From Nostocoides sp. HKS02 (lineage in GTDB: Bacteria; Actinomycetota; Actinomycetes; Actinomycetales; Dermatophilaceae), in contig NZ_CP046121.1 in the NCBI RefSeq assembly GCF_009707485.1, positions 2,170,001-2,234,000 on the forward strand: a DNA stretch of 64,000 nt, in the 5' to 3' direction. Position numbers and translations under genes: made by a program. The notes beneath the pieces were generated by a model. It saw only the letters and a program-made list of their open reading frames with translations, was not told where the DNA came from and searched no databases. Positions within the stretch are counted from its first letter, which is position 1; the number at the start of each line of letters is the position of its first letter. Shown piece by piece: positions 1-13,113 of the stretch.

Positions 1-3
1 GCT

Positions 4-46
4 CTCGGTATGCCGCGTGCGCGCGGGGCGCACGCGGCATACCGAG
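4..46 (-). terminator. Hairpin downstream of rpsG, built from an inverted GTATGCCG pair
   Basis: Two 18-base arms (4-21, CTCGGTATGCCGCGTGCG, and 29-46, its exact reverse complement) flank a 7-base loop. The hairpin starts 7 bases after the rpsG stop codon on the minus strand, the place of a terminator or processing stem-loop, but there is no U tract. The arms contain the octamer that is enriched across this window, and the core GGTATGCCGCGTG recurs in the rpoB-rpoC gap and in one arm of the rplK-rplA hairpin. Confidence 0.75.
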
Positions 47-52
47 GCGCTG

Positions 53-523
53 TTACCAGCGGTAGTGCGCGAAGGCCTTGTTGGACTCGGCCATCTTGTG
101 GGTGTCCTCGCGACGCTTCACCGCGGCACCGAGGCCGTTGGAGGCGTCGAGGATCTCGTTCATGAGGCGCTCGGTCATGGTCTTCTCACGACGCTGACGC
201 GAGTAGCCGACCATCCAGCGCAGGGCCAGCGTGGTCGCGCGGTTGGGCTTGACCTCGATCGGCACCTGGTAGGTCGCGCCACCGACACGGCGGGACTTGA
301 CCTCGAGGGTGGGGCGGATGTTGTCCAGGGCACGCTTGAGCGTGGCCACGGGGTCGGTGCCGGTCTTCTCCTTGACGCCGTCGAGGGCGCCGTAGACGAT
401 CGTCTCGGCGATGGACTTCTTGCCATCGAGGAGGATCTTGTTGACCAGCTGGGTGACCAGCGGGGAGTTGTGAACCGGGTCGACGACGAGGGGGCGCTTC
501 GGCGCGGGTCCCTTGCGAGGCAT
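53..523 (-). CDS. rpsG: 30S ribosomal protein S7
   Basis: S7 is a primary 16S rRNA-binding protein that nucleates assembly of the 30S head and lies near the decoding centre. The 156-residue product starts [16 protein letters not shown] and ends AHYRW, the usual length and ends of bacterial S7. The ATG at 523 overlaps the last base of the rpsL stop codon (TAATG), so the two genes are translationally coupled, as is usual for the str operon. A strong hairpin follows the stop codon. In most genomes fusA comes next; it would lie beyond the left edge. Confidence 0.97.
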   Translation of the reverse strand: MPRKGPAPKRPLVVDPVHNSPLVTQLVNKILLDGKKSIAETIVYGALDGVKEKTGTDPVATLKRALDNIRPTLEVKSRRVGGATYQVPIEVKPNRATTLALRWMVGYSRQRREKTMTERLMNEILDASNGLGAAVKRREDTHKMAESNKAFAHYRW

Positions 524-897
524 TACTTCTTCTCCATCTTCGCGCCGTAACGGGAACGGGCCTGCTTGCGGTTCTTCACACCCTGGGTGTCGAGCGAGCC
601 GCGGACGATCTTGTAACGCACACCGGGCAGGTCCTTCACACGACCACCACGCACGAGCACGATGGAGTGCTCCTGCAGGTTGTGGCCGACGCCCGGGATG
701 TAGGCCGTGACCTCGATGCCGCTGGTCAGGCGCACACGGGCGACCTTGCGCAGGGCAGAGTTCGGCTTCTTGGGGGTGGTGGTGTACACGCGCGTGCACA
801 CTCCGCGGCGCTGGGGCGAGCCCTTGAGGGCAGGAGTCTTGGTCTTGGTGACCTTGTCCTGACGCCCCTTGCGCACAAGCTGGTTGATCGTAGGCAA
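523..897 (-). CDS. rpsL: 30S ribosomal protein S12, TTG start
   Basis: S12 lines the decoding site and is the streptomycin-resistance protein. The 124-residue product has the invariant PTINQL N-terminus and [11 protein letters not shown] around Lys43. The lysine equivalent to Lys88 is present ([11 protein letters not shown]), so no classic resistance substitution is seen. The start is taken as TTG at 897 because PTINQL follows directly, a GGAG element lies six bases upstream, and there is no nearby in-frame ATG or GTG. The reading frame stays open far upstream, but that part does not resemble S12. The stop codon overlaps the rpsG start. Confidence 0.96.
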   Translation of the reverse strand: MPTINQLVRKGRQDKVTKTKTPALKGSPQRRGVCTRVYTTTPKKPNSALRKVARVRLTSGIEVTAYIPGVGHNLQEHSIVLVRGGRVKDLPGVRYKIVRGSLDTQGVKNRKQARSRYGAKMEKK

Positions 898-1172
898 CCT
901 GTTCTCCGTACGTTGTCGTTGTCGGTGCCCTCGGGCCGCGGTGCGGCCGGCTCGGGCACTCCTTGGTGTGGTGCCCCTGCCGACCCCCGCACTCGGGTGT
1001 GTCGTCAGTGGCGCTCTCCCCTGCACCACCCACGCGCGATCCTGAGGACTCCAGGGATCGGTGGTGGGTTGCCCGGCGAGAGGTGGTGCTGGCTGCGGTG
1101 GCCGACGATCGCGGACGATGATCGGTGCCGACTCCAGCGGCGTGCCCGAGCAGACCTCAGGCACAGTGTTCA

Positions 1173-1201
1173 AAGATACCGCCTGCACAGTGGGCCACCA
1201 A
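1173..1201 (-). promoter_or_regulatory. Probable promoter of rpsL-rpsG
   Basis: Read on the minus strand, TTGGTG (1201-1196) and TATCTT (1178-1173) are separated by 17 bases, a good sigma-A type match. It would give a 5' leader of about 270 bases before the TTG start of rpsL. The rest of the 898-1409 gap holds the rpoC terminator hairpin, one lone GTATGCCG octamer near 1257 and no gene I can support. Confidence 0.5.
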
Positions 1202-1345
1202 ATCGGTTCGGCCTTCGCAGACGTAGTCATCCTTCACAACAACGCTGCCCCGTCGGGTATGCCGCCACCTGCCTTCCGGTCGATCGGGCCACGGGGGCTC
1301 GATGACCGTCCCCGTGCCGAGGACACGATGCAGGGGGACGGCTGA

Positions 1346-1377
1346 GGGGGCCGGACCGGCGAACCGGACCGACCCCC
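1346..1377 (-). terminator. Hairpin downstream of rpoC
   Basis: Arms 1346-1359 and 1364-1377 pair over 14 positions around a CGAA loop. One mismatch becomes a G-U wobble in the minus-strand transcript and one remains. It lies about 32 bases after the rpoC stop codon and has no clear U tract, which is common for actinobacterial terminators. Confidence 0.6.
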
Positions 1378-1409
1378 TCGGGTCATGCTGTGCGTCGGAC
1401 GTCAGTGCG

Positions 1410-5288
<3,879 letters not shown>

Positions 5289-5350
5289 GTGGTTCCTTCT
5301 CTCGTGTCTCTATAAAAACTGAAGTGGTCTGATCGGATGGGCCGTGGAGG

Positions 5351-5387
5351 GAGGTATGCCGCGTGGCCGGGCCACGCGGCATACCTC
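5351..5387 (-). repeat. rpoB-rpoC intercistronic hairpin with inverted GTATGCCG pair
   Basis: Arms of 18 bases (5351-5368, GAGGTATGCCGCGTGGCC, and 5370-5387, its exact reverse complement) surround a single central base, so the RNA would fold with a small GC loop. It lies between the rpoB stop (5394) and the rpoC start (5288). The core GGTATGCCGCGTG equals that of the hairpin after rpsG. A stem here could attenuate or process the rpoBC transcript; that role is inferred. Confidence 0.8.
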
Positions 5388-5393
5388 ACCGCA

Positions 5394-8300
5394 TCAGACC
5401 TCTTCGACGCTGCTCGGCTCGCGCCGAGACAGGTCAATGCCGAGCTCTTCGGCGGCGCGGAAGACGTCCTCGTCGGACTCCTTCAGCTCGATCGATGTGC
5501 CGTCGCTGGAGAGGACCTCGACGTTGAGGCACAACGACTGCATCTCCTTGATGAGCACCTTGAAGGACTCGGGGATGCCCGGCTCGGGGATGTTGTCGCC
5601 CTTGACGATGGCCTCGTAGACCTTCACGCGGCCCTGCACGTCGTCGGACTTGATGGTGAGCAGCTCCTGCAGCGCGTAAGCCGCGCCGTACGCCTCGAGG
5701 GCCCAGACCTCCATCTCACCGAAGCGCTGGCCACCGAACTGGGCCTTACCGCCAAGCGGCTGCTGGGTGATCATCGAGTACGGACCCGTGCTGCGCGCGT
5801 GGATCTTGTCGTCCACGAGGTGGTGCAGCTTGAGGATGTACATGTAGCCCACCGACACCGGCTCGGGGAACGGCTCACCGGAGCGGCCGTCGAAGAGCCG
5901 GGACTTGCCGGAGCCGTCGATGAGACGCACGTCGTCGCGGGTCTTGGTCGTGGAGTCCAGCAGACCCACGATCTCGTCCTCGCGCACACCGTCGAACACC
6001 GGCGAGGCGACTCGCGTGCCGGCCGGGGCCGAACGCGCGTCCTCGGGGATCAGCTTGGCCCAGTCCGGGTTGCCGGCGATCTCCCAACCGCGGCTCGCCG
6101 CCCACCCGAGGTGGAGCTCGAGGATCTGGCCGACGTTCATACGGCCGGGAACACCGAGCGGGTTGAGCACGACGTCCACAGGGGTGCCGTCCTCGAGGAA
6201 CGGCATGTCCTCGACGGGCAGGATCTTGGAGATGACGCCCTTGTTGCCGTGACGGCCGGCGAGCTTGTCACCATCGGTGATCTTGCGCTTGTTGGCGACG
6301 TAGACGCGGACAAGCTGGTTGACGCCCGGGGGCAGGTCGTCGCCTTCGTCCTTGTCGAACACCTTGACGCCGATGACCGTGCCGGTCTCGCCGTGGGGCA
6401 CCTTGAGCGAGGTGTCGCGGACCTCACGGGCCTTCTCACCGAAGATGGCGCGCAGCAGGCGCTCCTCCGGGGTCAGCTCGGTCTCACCCTTGGGCGTGAC
6501 CTTGCCGACCAGCAGGTCGCCGTCGCGGACCTCGGCACCGATGCGGATGATGCCGCGCTCGTCGAGGTCGGCCAGGACCTCCTCGGAGACGTTCGGGATG
6601 TCCCGGGTGATCTCCTCGGGCCCGAGCTTGGTGTCGCGGGCGTCGACCTCGTGCTCCTCGATGTGGATCGAGGAGAGGACGTCGTCCTGCACCAACCGCT
6701 GGCTGAGGATGATCGCGTCCTCGTAGTTGTGGCCCTCCCACGGCATGAACGCCACGAGCAGGTTGCGACCCAGGGCCATCTCGCCACCATCGGTCGCGGG
6801 TCCGTCGGCGATGACGCCGCCGGCCTCGACCCGGTCACCCTCGTTGACGACAACGACCTGGTTGTAGGACGTGCCCTGGTTGGAGCGCGCGAACTTGGCG
6901 ATCCGGTAGGTGCGTGTCGAGCCGTCGTCGCCGGCCACGGTCACGAGGTCGGCAGAGACCTCGGTGACCACACCAGCGGTCTCGGCCCGGACGACGTCGC
7001 CCGAGTCGAGGGCGGCGCGGTACTCCATGCCGGTGCCGACGAGCGGAGCCTCGGACTTCACCAGCGGCACCGCCTGGCGCTGCATGTTGGAGCCCATGAG
7101 CGCACGGTTGGCGTCATCGTGCTCGAGGAAGGGGATCAGCGCGGTCGCGGCCGAGACCATCTGGCGCGGCGAGACGTCCATGTAGTCGACGTCCTCACCG
7201 GGGATGTAGTCGACCTCGCCACCCTTGGTGCGGACGAGGACGCGGTCCTCGGTGAACAGGCCGTCGGCGTTGATGACGGCGTTGGCCTGCGCGATGACGT
7301 GGCGGTCCTCCTCGTCAGCCGAGAGGTAGTGGATCTCGTCGGTGACGGTGCCCTTGACGACCTTGCGGTACGGCGTCTCGATGAAGCCGAACGCGTTGAT
7401 CCGGCCGTAGGAGGCGAGCGAACCGATCAGACCGATGTTGGGACCCTCGGGGGTCTCGATCGGGCACATGCGGCCGTAGTGCGACGGGTGGACGTCACGG
7501 ACCTCCATGCCGGCGCGGTCACGGGACAGACCACCCGGGCCCAGCGCAGACAGACGCCGCTTGTGCGTCAGCCCGGCCAGCGGGTTGTTCTGGTCCATGA
7601 ACTGCGACAGCTGCGAGGTGCCGAAGAACTCCTTGATCGAGGCCACCACCGGGCGGATGTTGATCAGGGTCTGCGGGGTGATCGCCTCGACGTCCTGCGT
7701 GGTCATGCGCTCGCGGACGACGCGCTCCATGCGGGACAGACCGGTGCGGACCTGGTTCTGGATGAGCTCGCCGACGTTGCGCAGGCGGCGGTTGCCGAAG
7801 TGGTCGATGTCATCGACCTCGACCGGCACGTCCTGGCCGTTCTTGCCCGAGAGCGTCAGCTCGCCAGCGTGCAGCGCGACGATGTACTTGATCGTCGCGA
7901 CGATGTCGTCCACCGACAGGACCGAGTCGGCCAGCTCGGCGGCGACGCCCAGCTTGCGGTCGATCTTGTAGCGGCCAACCTTGGCGAGGTCGTAGCGCTT
8001 GGGGTTGAAGTACAGGTTGTCCAGGAGGGTCTGGGCAGCCTCGCGGGTCGGCGGTTCGCCCGGGCGCAGCTTGCGGTAGATGTCGAGCAGCGCGTCGTCC
8101 TGGCCGGCCGTGTGGTCCTTCTCCAGGGTCAGGCGCATCGACTCGTAGTCGCCGAACTCCTCGAGGATCTCTGCCTCGGTCATGCCGAGGGCCTTGAGCA
8201 GCACCGTGACCGACTGCTTGCGCTTGCGGTCGACACGGACGCCGACCATGTCACGCTTGTCGATCTCGAACTCGAGCCACGCACCGCGGCTCGGGATGAC

Positions 8301-8870
8301 CTTGGCGGTGTAGACGTCCTTGTCGGAGGTCTTGTCGGGCGTGCGCTCGAAGTAGACGCCCGGGCTGCGGACCAGCTGGGAGACGACGACGCGCTCGGTG
8401 CCGTTGATGACGAAGGTGCCACGCTCGGTCATGAGCGGGAAGTCGCCCATGAACACGGTCTGGCTCTTGATCTCACCGGTCGTGGTGTTCATGAACTCCG
8501 CGGTGACGAACAGGGGCGCGGAGTAGGTCTGGTCGCGCTCCTTGCAGTCCTCGATGGAGTACTTGACGTCCTCGAAGCGGTGGTCGCGGAACGACAGCGA
8601 CATGGAGCCACTGAAGTCCTCGATGGGGGAAATTTCCTCGAAGATCTCCTCGAGGCCGGAGCGATCCGGCACATCCCCCCGACCCTCCGCCTTGGCGGCT
8701 GCAACACGGGCCTGCCAGCGCTCGTTACCGAGCAGCCAGTCGAAGCTTTCCGTTTGCAGCGCCAAGAGGTCGGGGACCTCGAGGGGTTCGCGGATCTTCG
8801 CGAACGACAGACGGCCGGAGGCCGTCCGTGCGGTGGACACAGTCTGAGTCGCGTTGCGCGAGGCAGCCAA
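5394..8870 (-). CDS. rpoB: DNA-directed RNA polymerase beta subunit, TTG start
   Basis: This is the catalytic beta subunit. Starting at TTG 8870 ([20 protein letters not shown]) gives 1158 residues, the usual actinobacterial length. AGGA lies seven bases upstream, and the 70 codons of open frame further upstream do not resemble RpoB. The rifampicin-resistance region is intact and wild type in form: [18 protein letters not shown], then [17 protein letters not shown]. The drug-contacting Gln, Asp, His and Ser positions are unchanged, which predicts rifampicin sensitivity. It is followed by the intercistronic hairpin and rpoC. Confidence 0.97.
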   Translation of the reverse strand: MAASRNATQTVSTARTASGRLSFAKIREPLEVPDLLALQTESFDWLLGNERWQARVAAAKAEGRGDVPDRSGLEEIFEEISPIEDFSGSMSLSFRDHRFEDVKYSIEDCKERDQTYSAPLFVTAEFMNTTTGEIKSQTVFMGDFPLMTERGTFVINGTERVVVSQLVRSPGVYFERTPDKTSDKDVYTAKVIPSRGAWLEFEIDKRDMVGVRVDRKRKQSVTVLLKALGMTEAEILEEFGDYESMRLTLEKDHTAGQDDALLDIYRKLRPGEPPTREAAQTLLDNLYFNPKRYDLAKVGRYKIDRKLGVAAELADSVLSVDDIVATIKYIVALHAGELTLSGKNGQDVPVEVDDIDHFGNRRLRNVGELIQNQVRTGLSRMERVVRERMTTQDVEAITPQTLINIRPVVASIKEFFGTSQLSQFMDQNNPLAGLTHKRRLSALGPGGLSRDRAGMEVRDVHPSHYGRMCPIETPEGPNIGLIGSLASYGRINAFGFIETPYRKVVKGTVTDEIHYLSADEEDRHVIAQANAVINADGLFTEDRVLVRTKGGEVDYIPGEDVDYMDVSPRQMVSAATALIPFLEHDDANRALMGSNMQRQAVPLVKSEAPLVGTGMEYRAALDSGDVVRAETAGVVTEVSADLVTVAGDDGSTRTYRIAKFARSNQGTSYNQVVVVNEGDRVEAGGVIADGPATDGGEMALGRNLLVAFMPWEGHNYEDAIILSQRLVQDDVLSSIHIEEHEVDARDTKLGPEEITRDIPNVSEEVLADLDERGIIRIGAEVRDGDLLVGKVTPKGETELTPEERLLRAIFGEKAREVRDTSLKVPHGETGTVIGVKVFDKDEGDDLPPGVNQLVRVYVANKRKITDGDKLAGRHGNKGVISKILPVEDMPFLEDGTPVDVVLNPLGVPGRMNVGQILELHLGWAASRGWEIAGNPDWAKLIPEDARSAPAGTRVASPVFDGVREDEIVGLLDSTTKTRDDVRLIDGSGKSRLFDGRSGEPFPEPVSVGYMYILKLHHLVDDKIHARSTGPYSMITQQPLGGKAQFGGQRFGEMEVWALEAYGAAYALQELLTIKSDDVQGRVKVYEAIVKGDNIPEPGIPESFKVLIKEMQSLCLNVEVLSSDGTSIELKESDEDVFRAAEELGIDLSRREPSSVEEV

Positions 8871-9039
8871 GGAGGGGTCCTTCCACGGGCCTGTCTGTGA
8901 AACTGATGGTTCGAAACCGAAGTCGCGACCACCGACGGCCAGCGGCCTCGCCTGGAACCGGCCGAAATCCGTGCCTGAGGGCACGACGAAGGGCGGAGGT
9001 CTCAGAGGGGGTCGACGACAGAGGGCAGCGCAAAGGAAG

Positions 9040-9070
9040 AGCATACACGCAGAAGGGCAGGGTCGTCCAA
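9040..9070 (-). promoter_or_regulatory. Possible rpoBC promoter
   Basis: On the minus strand TTGGAC (9070-9065) and TATGCT (9045-9040, preceded by TG) are 19 bases apart, a little long but plausible. It lies in the 380-base gap between the last Mce-associated gene and rpoB and would give rpoB a leader of about 170 bases. I see no convincing terminator for the mce genes here, so some readthrough into rpoB is possible. Nothing else is recognisable in 8871-9249. Confidence 0.4.
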
Positions 9071-9249
9071 CCGTGTCCAACGGGCTCGCGCCGTGGCTGT
9101 CTACGGGGGTCAGGTCCGGGGCCGCAAGCCTCGGGTGAGTTCGACGCAGACGAGAATGACGCCCTGCGAGCCCCGCGTCAAGGTGCCCCGCCCGCGTGGC
9201 GCCATCCCGAGGTGGGTCCGGCCCGGCGGCAGGCGAGGCGGCCGACGAG

Positions 9250-9966
9250 CTAGAAGGCCTCGACCTTGCTGATCAACCAGCGGTCGCCCACCTTGGACAT
9301 GGTGGCGATCACGCGGTTCTGGTCGACTGCGGGGGTCGTCTGGTCCGCACCCACCCGCGCCTGGTTGACGAAGGCGAGGACCCGCACGGTCGTCGGCGTC
9401 GAGCTCATCACACCCACGTCGGAGACCTTGGCCTGCACCACGGTCTGGTTCTTCACCGCCAGGGGCTTGATGTCCTTGTCCATGGCCGAGGTGAACTCGG
9501 CCTTGAACGGGCCGGTCAGCAGGGTCTCGATCTGGGCGGCCTGGGCGTCGATCGTCTTGTAGTTGTAGCTGAGCATCTGCTCCACGGACGCCTGGGCAGC
9601 ACTGGCCGCAGCGCGGTCGGCGCGCGCCTGCTCACCGGGGTCGCGCAGGCTGATCCCCAGCAGCACCCCGAGCACGGCGAGGCTGGCCACCAGGGCCGCG
9701 ACCGGGGCGATCCAGCGGCGCCGGCCGACGGCGTCGGGCGAGGCGGAAGCAGCGGCCGCGCCGTCACCGGACCGGGCGAACAGGCCTGCGGCTCCCCTGG
9801 CGATCCCCGCCGCGCGCGCGGCCAGAGAGGCCCGCGTTGCGGTGGGGGGCGCGGTGGGGGGCGCGGTGGGCGGCGCCGTGGGGGGCGCGGTGGAGGTAGC
9901 GGTGGGACGCGTGCGGGCCCGCTCCCCCGCGACGGGGCGCCGAGGACGGTTAGCCGACGAACTCAA
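9250..9966 (-). CDS. Mce-associated membrane protein (second)
   Basis: This is the last gene of the mce locus, about 238 residues. It has a Pro/Thr/Ala-rich N-terminal stretch encoded by a 12-base tandem repeat, a transmembrane segment ([19 protein letters not shown]) and an extracytoplasmic NTF2-like domain ending [13 protein letters not shown], as in mycobacterial Mce-associated (Mas) proteins that accompany Mce transporters. The chosen start is TTG at 9966, overlapping the corrected end of the upstream gene and preceded by GGTGGAG; a start further in is possible. It probably anchors or stabilises the Mce complex at the membrane. Confidence 0.75.
   Translation of the reverse strand: MSSSANRPRRPVAGERARTRPTATSTAPPTAPPTAPPTAPPTATRASLAARAAGIARGAAGLFARSGDGAAAASASPDAVGRRRWIAPVAALVASLAVLGVLLGISLRDPGEQARADRAAASAAQASVEQMLSYNYKTIDAQAAQIETLLTGPFKAEFTSAMDKDIKPLAVKNQTVVQAKVSDVGVMSSTPTTVRVLAFVNQARVGADQTTPAVDQNRVIATMSKVGDRWLISKVEAF
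9841..9900. repeat. 12-base tandem repeat inside Mce-associated gene
   Basis: Five units resembling GGTGGGGGGCGC lie head to tail (two perfect, three diverged). On the minus strand they encode repeated Ala-Pro-Pro-Thr units near the cytoplasmic N-terminus. The unit length is a multiple of three, so copy-number changes would lengthen the linker without shifting frame. Confidence 0.85.
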
Positions 9967-10583
9967 GGTTCTCCACCTTCCACGCCTCGCCGACCAGGCG
10001 CAGCTGCAGCCGCATCCGGTAGGTCTTGGTCTCCCCCGTTGGGCACGGCAGTGTTCTTCGTCGGCGCGACCACGCCGACCAGCACGACCGCGGAGTCCCG
10101 GTCGCCCGAGACCAGCGCCGCCTCGGTGCGACCCACGGTCGACACGGTCTGGTTGGTGACCAGGACCTTCTTGAGGTCCGCGACCGAGGTCGTGTAGCTC
10201 TTCAGGAAGTCGCCGGTGGCTCCGGCCCTGACGCGGGCGATGTCCTCGTCGACCTTGGTGTAGTCCACCGTGACGAAGTTGATCGCGAGCTGCTTGGCGG
10301 CGGCCAGGGCCGCCGAGTTGGCCTGCTCGGTCTGCCGCGCGGCATACCACTCCCGGCCGCGGGTGGCACCCAGGGCGAGGGAAGCCACGAGGGCGAGCGC
10401 GACCAGCACCCACAGCAGCCTCGGGGTGATCCGTAGGGCGACCGTGGGGCGCCCCGACCCCGATGGGGCTGGTGGGGCCGGTGGGTTCTGGGGGGACTCT
10501 GCGGCATCGGTAGCCACGGGGGTATGCGCCATGCCTTCCTGTGCCTTCACCGCCCGCCCGGCGTGGGTGGTGGTCGTGCTCAT
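9950..10583 (-). CDS. Mce-associated membrane protein (first), apparent frameshift
   Basis: The start is ATG at 10583, overlapping the upstream stop as ATGA, with GGAGG seven to eight bases upstream. There is one transmembrane segment (LLWVLVALALVASLALGAT) and a Mas-type NTF2-like domain. The frame shifts at a run of five C (10033-10037, plus strand). Removing one base restores VPNGETKTYRMRLQLRLVGE and then [12 protein letters not shown], followed by a stop at 9950, which is the expected family C-terminus and gives about 210 residues. As written, translation would run on to 9963 with an unrelated tail. A sequencing error is more likely than a real mutation, given the similar shifts nearby. 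Confidence 0.75.
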
Positions 10584-11851
10584 CGAGCAGCCTCCTTCAT
10601 GATCCACAGCCACGAGGAGTCGCTACCCGCACCTCCCGAGGGAGGCAAGGGGACCGACACCTGCGGCGTTGTCATGCCCAACGAAGCTGCCATGCCCGGG
10701 GATACGGGCTGGTCACCGAAAGCCAGGGGCATCGTGGCGTTGGGGCTGCCAGAGGGGCCCGGGGCGTTCTGCGCGCCTCGCACACTACTCGCCGAGCCGC
10801 GAGGCAGGGTGCACCGCGCGGCCGTGTTGGTCCTGGCCGGGCTGGTGTCCTGGGGGTTGCGCTTGACCGTGCCGCCATAGCCCTGGGTGCAGACCGGCGG
10901 GCTCTGGGCCATGGCGAGCCCGAAGTGCGCCGAGCCGTCGTTCGGGACGACGGTGTACCCGCCGGCCACGACGTCGGGGTAGGTCACCAACAGCTGCTGG
11001 ATCCCGTCGACCCGGGAGGTCGTGACCTGACCGATGGTGATGAGGTTCGCGACCAGGGCCGCCAGGTTGCCCTGGTTGTCGCGGATCAGGGCCTGCAGCT
11101 CCTGGGAGGCCACAGCGCCGCGGTCGAGGATCAGCCGCAGGTCGGGGTCGGAGGTCTTGAGCGTGGCGGTGAGGTCGGCGAAGTTCGTCGCGAACGTCTT
11201 GACCTGCCCGGACGTGGCGCGCTGGGTGTCGAGCACGATCCGGCCGTCGTCGATGAGCTTGATGGTCTGCGGGAGCGCCTCGGTGGCGGACTTGGTCAGG
11301 GCATCGCCGCTGTCGAGCAGGCGCTGCAGGTCGCCGCCACCGTCGCCGAAGGCGAGTCCCAGCTCGTCGACCACCGTCTGCAGGTCGCCGTGGTCGACCG
11401 AGTTCACGGTCTGGTCGAGGTGGAGCAGCAGGGTGTCGACCCGCAGCGGGTAGGCCGTGTCCTGGCGCGGGATCGTGTCGCCGTCCTTGAGGTCCGGCCC
11501 GCCGGCACCGCGCGGCTGGAAGTCGAGGTACTGCTCGCCGACGGCCGAGCGGTTCTCCACGACGACCTTCGTGTCCTTGGGGATCTGGGTGCCGCGCTCG
11601 AGCTTGGCGTCGACGATGACGCCGTCCTTGGACAGGCGCAGCCCGTCGACGCGCCCGACGGTGACCCCGCGGTAGGTCACCTCGGAGCCGACGAAGACCC
11701 CGCCGGACTGGGCGAAGTCCGCGCTGACGTGGATCTGGCCACCGGCGAAGCGGTCGTAGAGGCCGACGTACTTGGCCGACAGCACCGACACGGTGAGCAG
11801 CGTGATCAGGAGGAAGACGCCCAACTGGACCTTCACGGAGCGGCGGATCAT
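10580..11851 (-). CDS. Mce family protein, sixth (MceF-like)
   Basis: Mce proteins form hexameric rings or tubes that carry lipids or sterols across the periplasm-like space to a YrbE/MceG ABC transporter. This 423-residue member has an N-terminal membrane anchor (VQLGVFLLITLLTVSVL), an MlaD/Mce domain at about residues 35-115 (GSEVTYRGVTVGRVDGL, RSAVGEQYLDF), a helical domain and a Ser/Pro/Gly-rich tail. It is last of the six Mce genes. ATGA overlaps join it to its neighbours on both sides. Confidence 0.88.
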   Translation of the reverse strand: MIRRSVKVQLGVFLLITLLTVSVLSAKYVGLYDRFAGGQIHVSADFAQSGGVFVGSEVTYRGVTVGRVDGLRLSKDGVIVDAKLERGTQIPKDTKVVVENRSAVGEQYLDFQPRGAGGPDLKDGDTIPRQDTAYPLRVDTLLLHLDQTVNSVDHGDLQTVVDELGLAFGDGGGDLQRLLDSGDALTKSATEALPQTIKLIDDGRIVLDTQRATSGQVKTFATNFADLTATLKTSDPDLRLILDRGAVASQELQALIRDNQGNLAALVANLITIGQVTTSRVDGIQQLLVTYPDVVAGGYTVVPNDGSAHFGLAMAQSPPVCTQGYGGTVKRNPQDTSPARTNTAARCTLPRGSASSVRGAQNAPGPSGSPNATMPLAFGDQPVSPGMAASLGMTTPQVSVPLPPSGGAGSDSSWLWIMKEAAR

Positions 11852-13113
11852 GCGTCACCTCCGTAGAGCGAGCGCCACGAGCCATCTGAGGACCCCGAGC
11901 CGGACTGGGGCTGCGGGGCTCCCAGCGGGCAGATCGGCAGGCCACAGCTGCCGGTGGTCGAGCTCGGCACCGGCACGCCGGGCAGCGACGGGGGCGCCGG
12001 AACCGACGGCAACCCCGGGACGGGCAGGCTCGGCAGGCCGCCGGTCGGCAGGCCGCCACCACTCGGCGGGCTGGTCGGCCCTCCGAGGCTGCCGACCAGC
12101 GCCTTCGGGTCGCGTAGGTCGAGCTGGAGGTTCGCCGTCATGTTGGTGTAGTCGCCCTTCATCGCGCCGAGCGTGCCGTCGGAGAAGGGGTAGGTCAGCA
12201 GCAGCTGCATGGACTTGGGGAGGTTGTCGCCGGCGGCGGTCAGCTCGCCGAGGATCGGCTTGAGCGCCGCGAGGTTGGCGGCGGTGTCAGCCTTGCTCTG
12301 CACGATCACGTGGGTGCCGACCGACCCGAGTCGGCTCAGGGCCTGGAGCATCGCGACCAGCTGGTGGCGCTGGTCGGCGAGGACCTTGAGGCCCCCGGGC
12401 ATGGCCTCGATGGCCCTGGCCAGGTCGTCCTTCTGCGCCGCGAGCTTCGCGGACAGCTTGTCGATGTTGTCGATCGCCCGGACGATCTCGCTCTTCTGCT
12501 TGTCGAGCCCGCTCACGAACGTGTCGAGCTGCTTGATGACGTCGCGGATCTGCGGCTCGTTGCCGTGCATCGCGTTGTTGAGCTCGGTCTCGATGATCTT
12601 GAGCTGGGCCACCCCACCCCCGTTGAGGAGCAGCGACATCGCCGACAGGACTTCCTCGACCTCGGGGTTGCGTCCGGTGTGCTCGATCGGGATGTTGTCG
12701 CCGTCGGCGAGCTGACCCTGCGGAGCGCTGGCCGGCGGTGGCGAGAGCTCGATGTACTTCTCACCCAACAGGGATGTCTGCTTGATGTCGGCGATCGCGT
12801 TGTCGGGCAGCTTCACGCTCCGGGGCAACCGCATGGTGACCCTGGCGGTCCAGCCGTTGAGCTCGATGCTCTCCACCGAACCGACCGTCACCTGGTCGAC
12901 CTTGACCGCGGACTGCGGCACCAGGTCGAGGACGTCGGCGAACTCGGCCGTGACGCGGATGATGTCCCCCCGCTGGGCCGCCCCGCCGGGCAACGGGAGG
13001 TCGAACGCGCCCTGACACCCGCTCGTGGCGAGCAGGGCCGCCACCGCGGCCAGCCCAGCCACGAGCCGGCCGGCCCGCGGCATCCGGCCAGTCCGGTCAG
13101 TCACGGCACTCAC
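11848..13113 (-). CDS. Mce family lipoprotein (MceE/LprK-like)
   Basis: This is the fifth Mce protein, about 421 residues. The N-terminus has a lipoprotein signal with lipobox LLATSGC at about residue 30, so it is expected to be lipidated and anchored outside the membrane, as is typical of the fifth Mce protein in mycobacterial operons. The MlaD domain follows (QSAVKVDQVTVGSVESIEL, TSLLGEKYIEL). The C-terminus is Pro/Gly/Ser-rich. The GTG start at 13113 overlaps the stop of the upstream gene (GTGA), and an ATG twelve residues in is an alternative. Confidence 0.88.
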   Translation of the reverse strand: MSAVTDRTGRMPRAGRLVAGLAAVAALLATSGCQGAFDLPLPGGAAQRGDIIRVTAEFADVLDLVPQSAVKVDQVTVGSVESIELNGWTARVTMRLPRSVKLPDNAIADIKQTSLLGEKYIELSPPPASAPQGQLADGDNIPIEHTGRNPEVEEVLSAMSLLLNGGGVAQLKIIETELNNAMHGNEPQIRDVIKQLDTFVSGLDKQKSEIVRAIDNIDKLSAKLAAQKDDLARAIEAMPGGLKVLADQRHQLVAMLQALSRLGSVGTHVIVQSKADTAANLAALKPILGELTAAGDNLPKSMQLLLTYPFSDGTLGAMKGDYTNMTANLQLDLRDPKALVGSLGGPTSPPSGGGLPTGGLPSLPVPGLPSVPAPPSLPGVPVPSSTTGSCGLPICPLGAPQPQSGSGSSDGSWRSLYGGDA

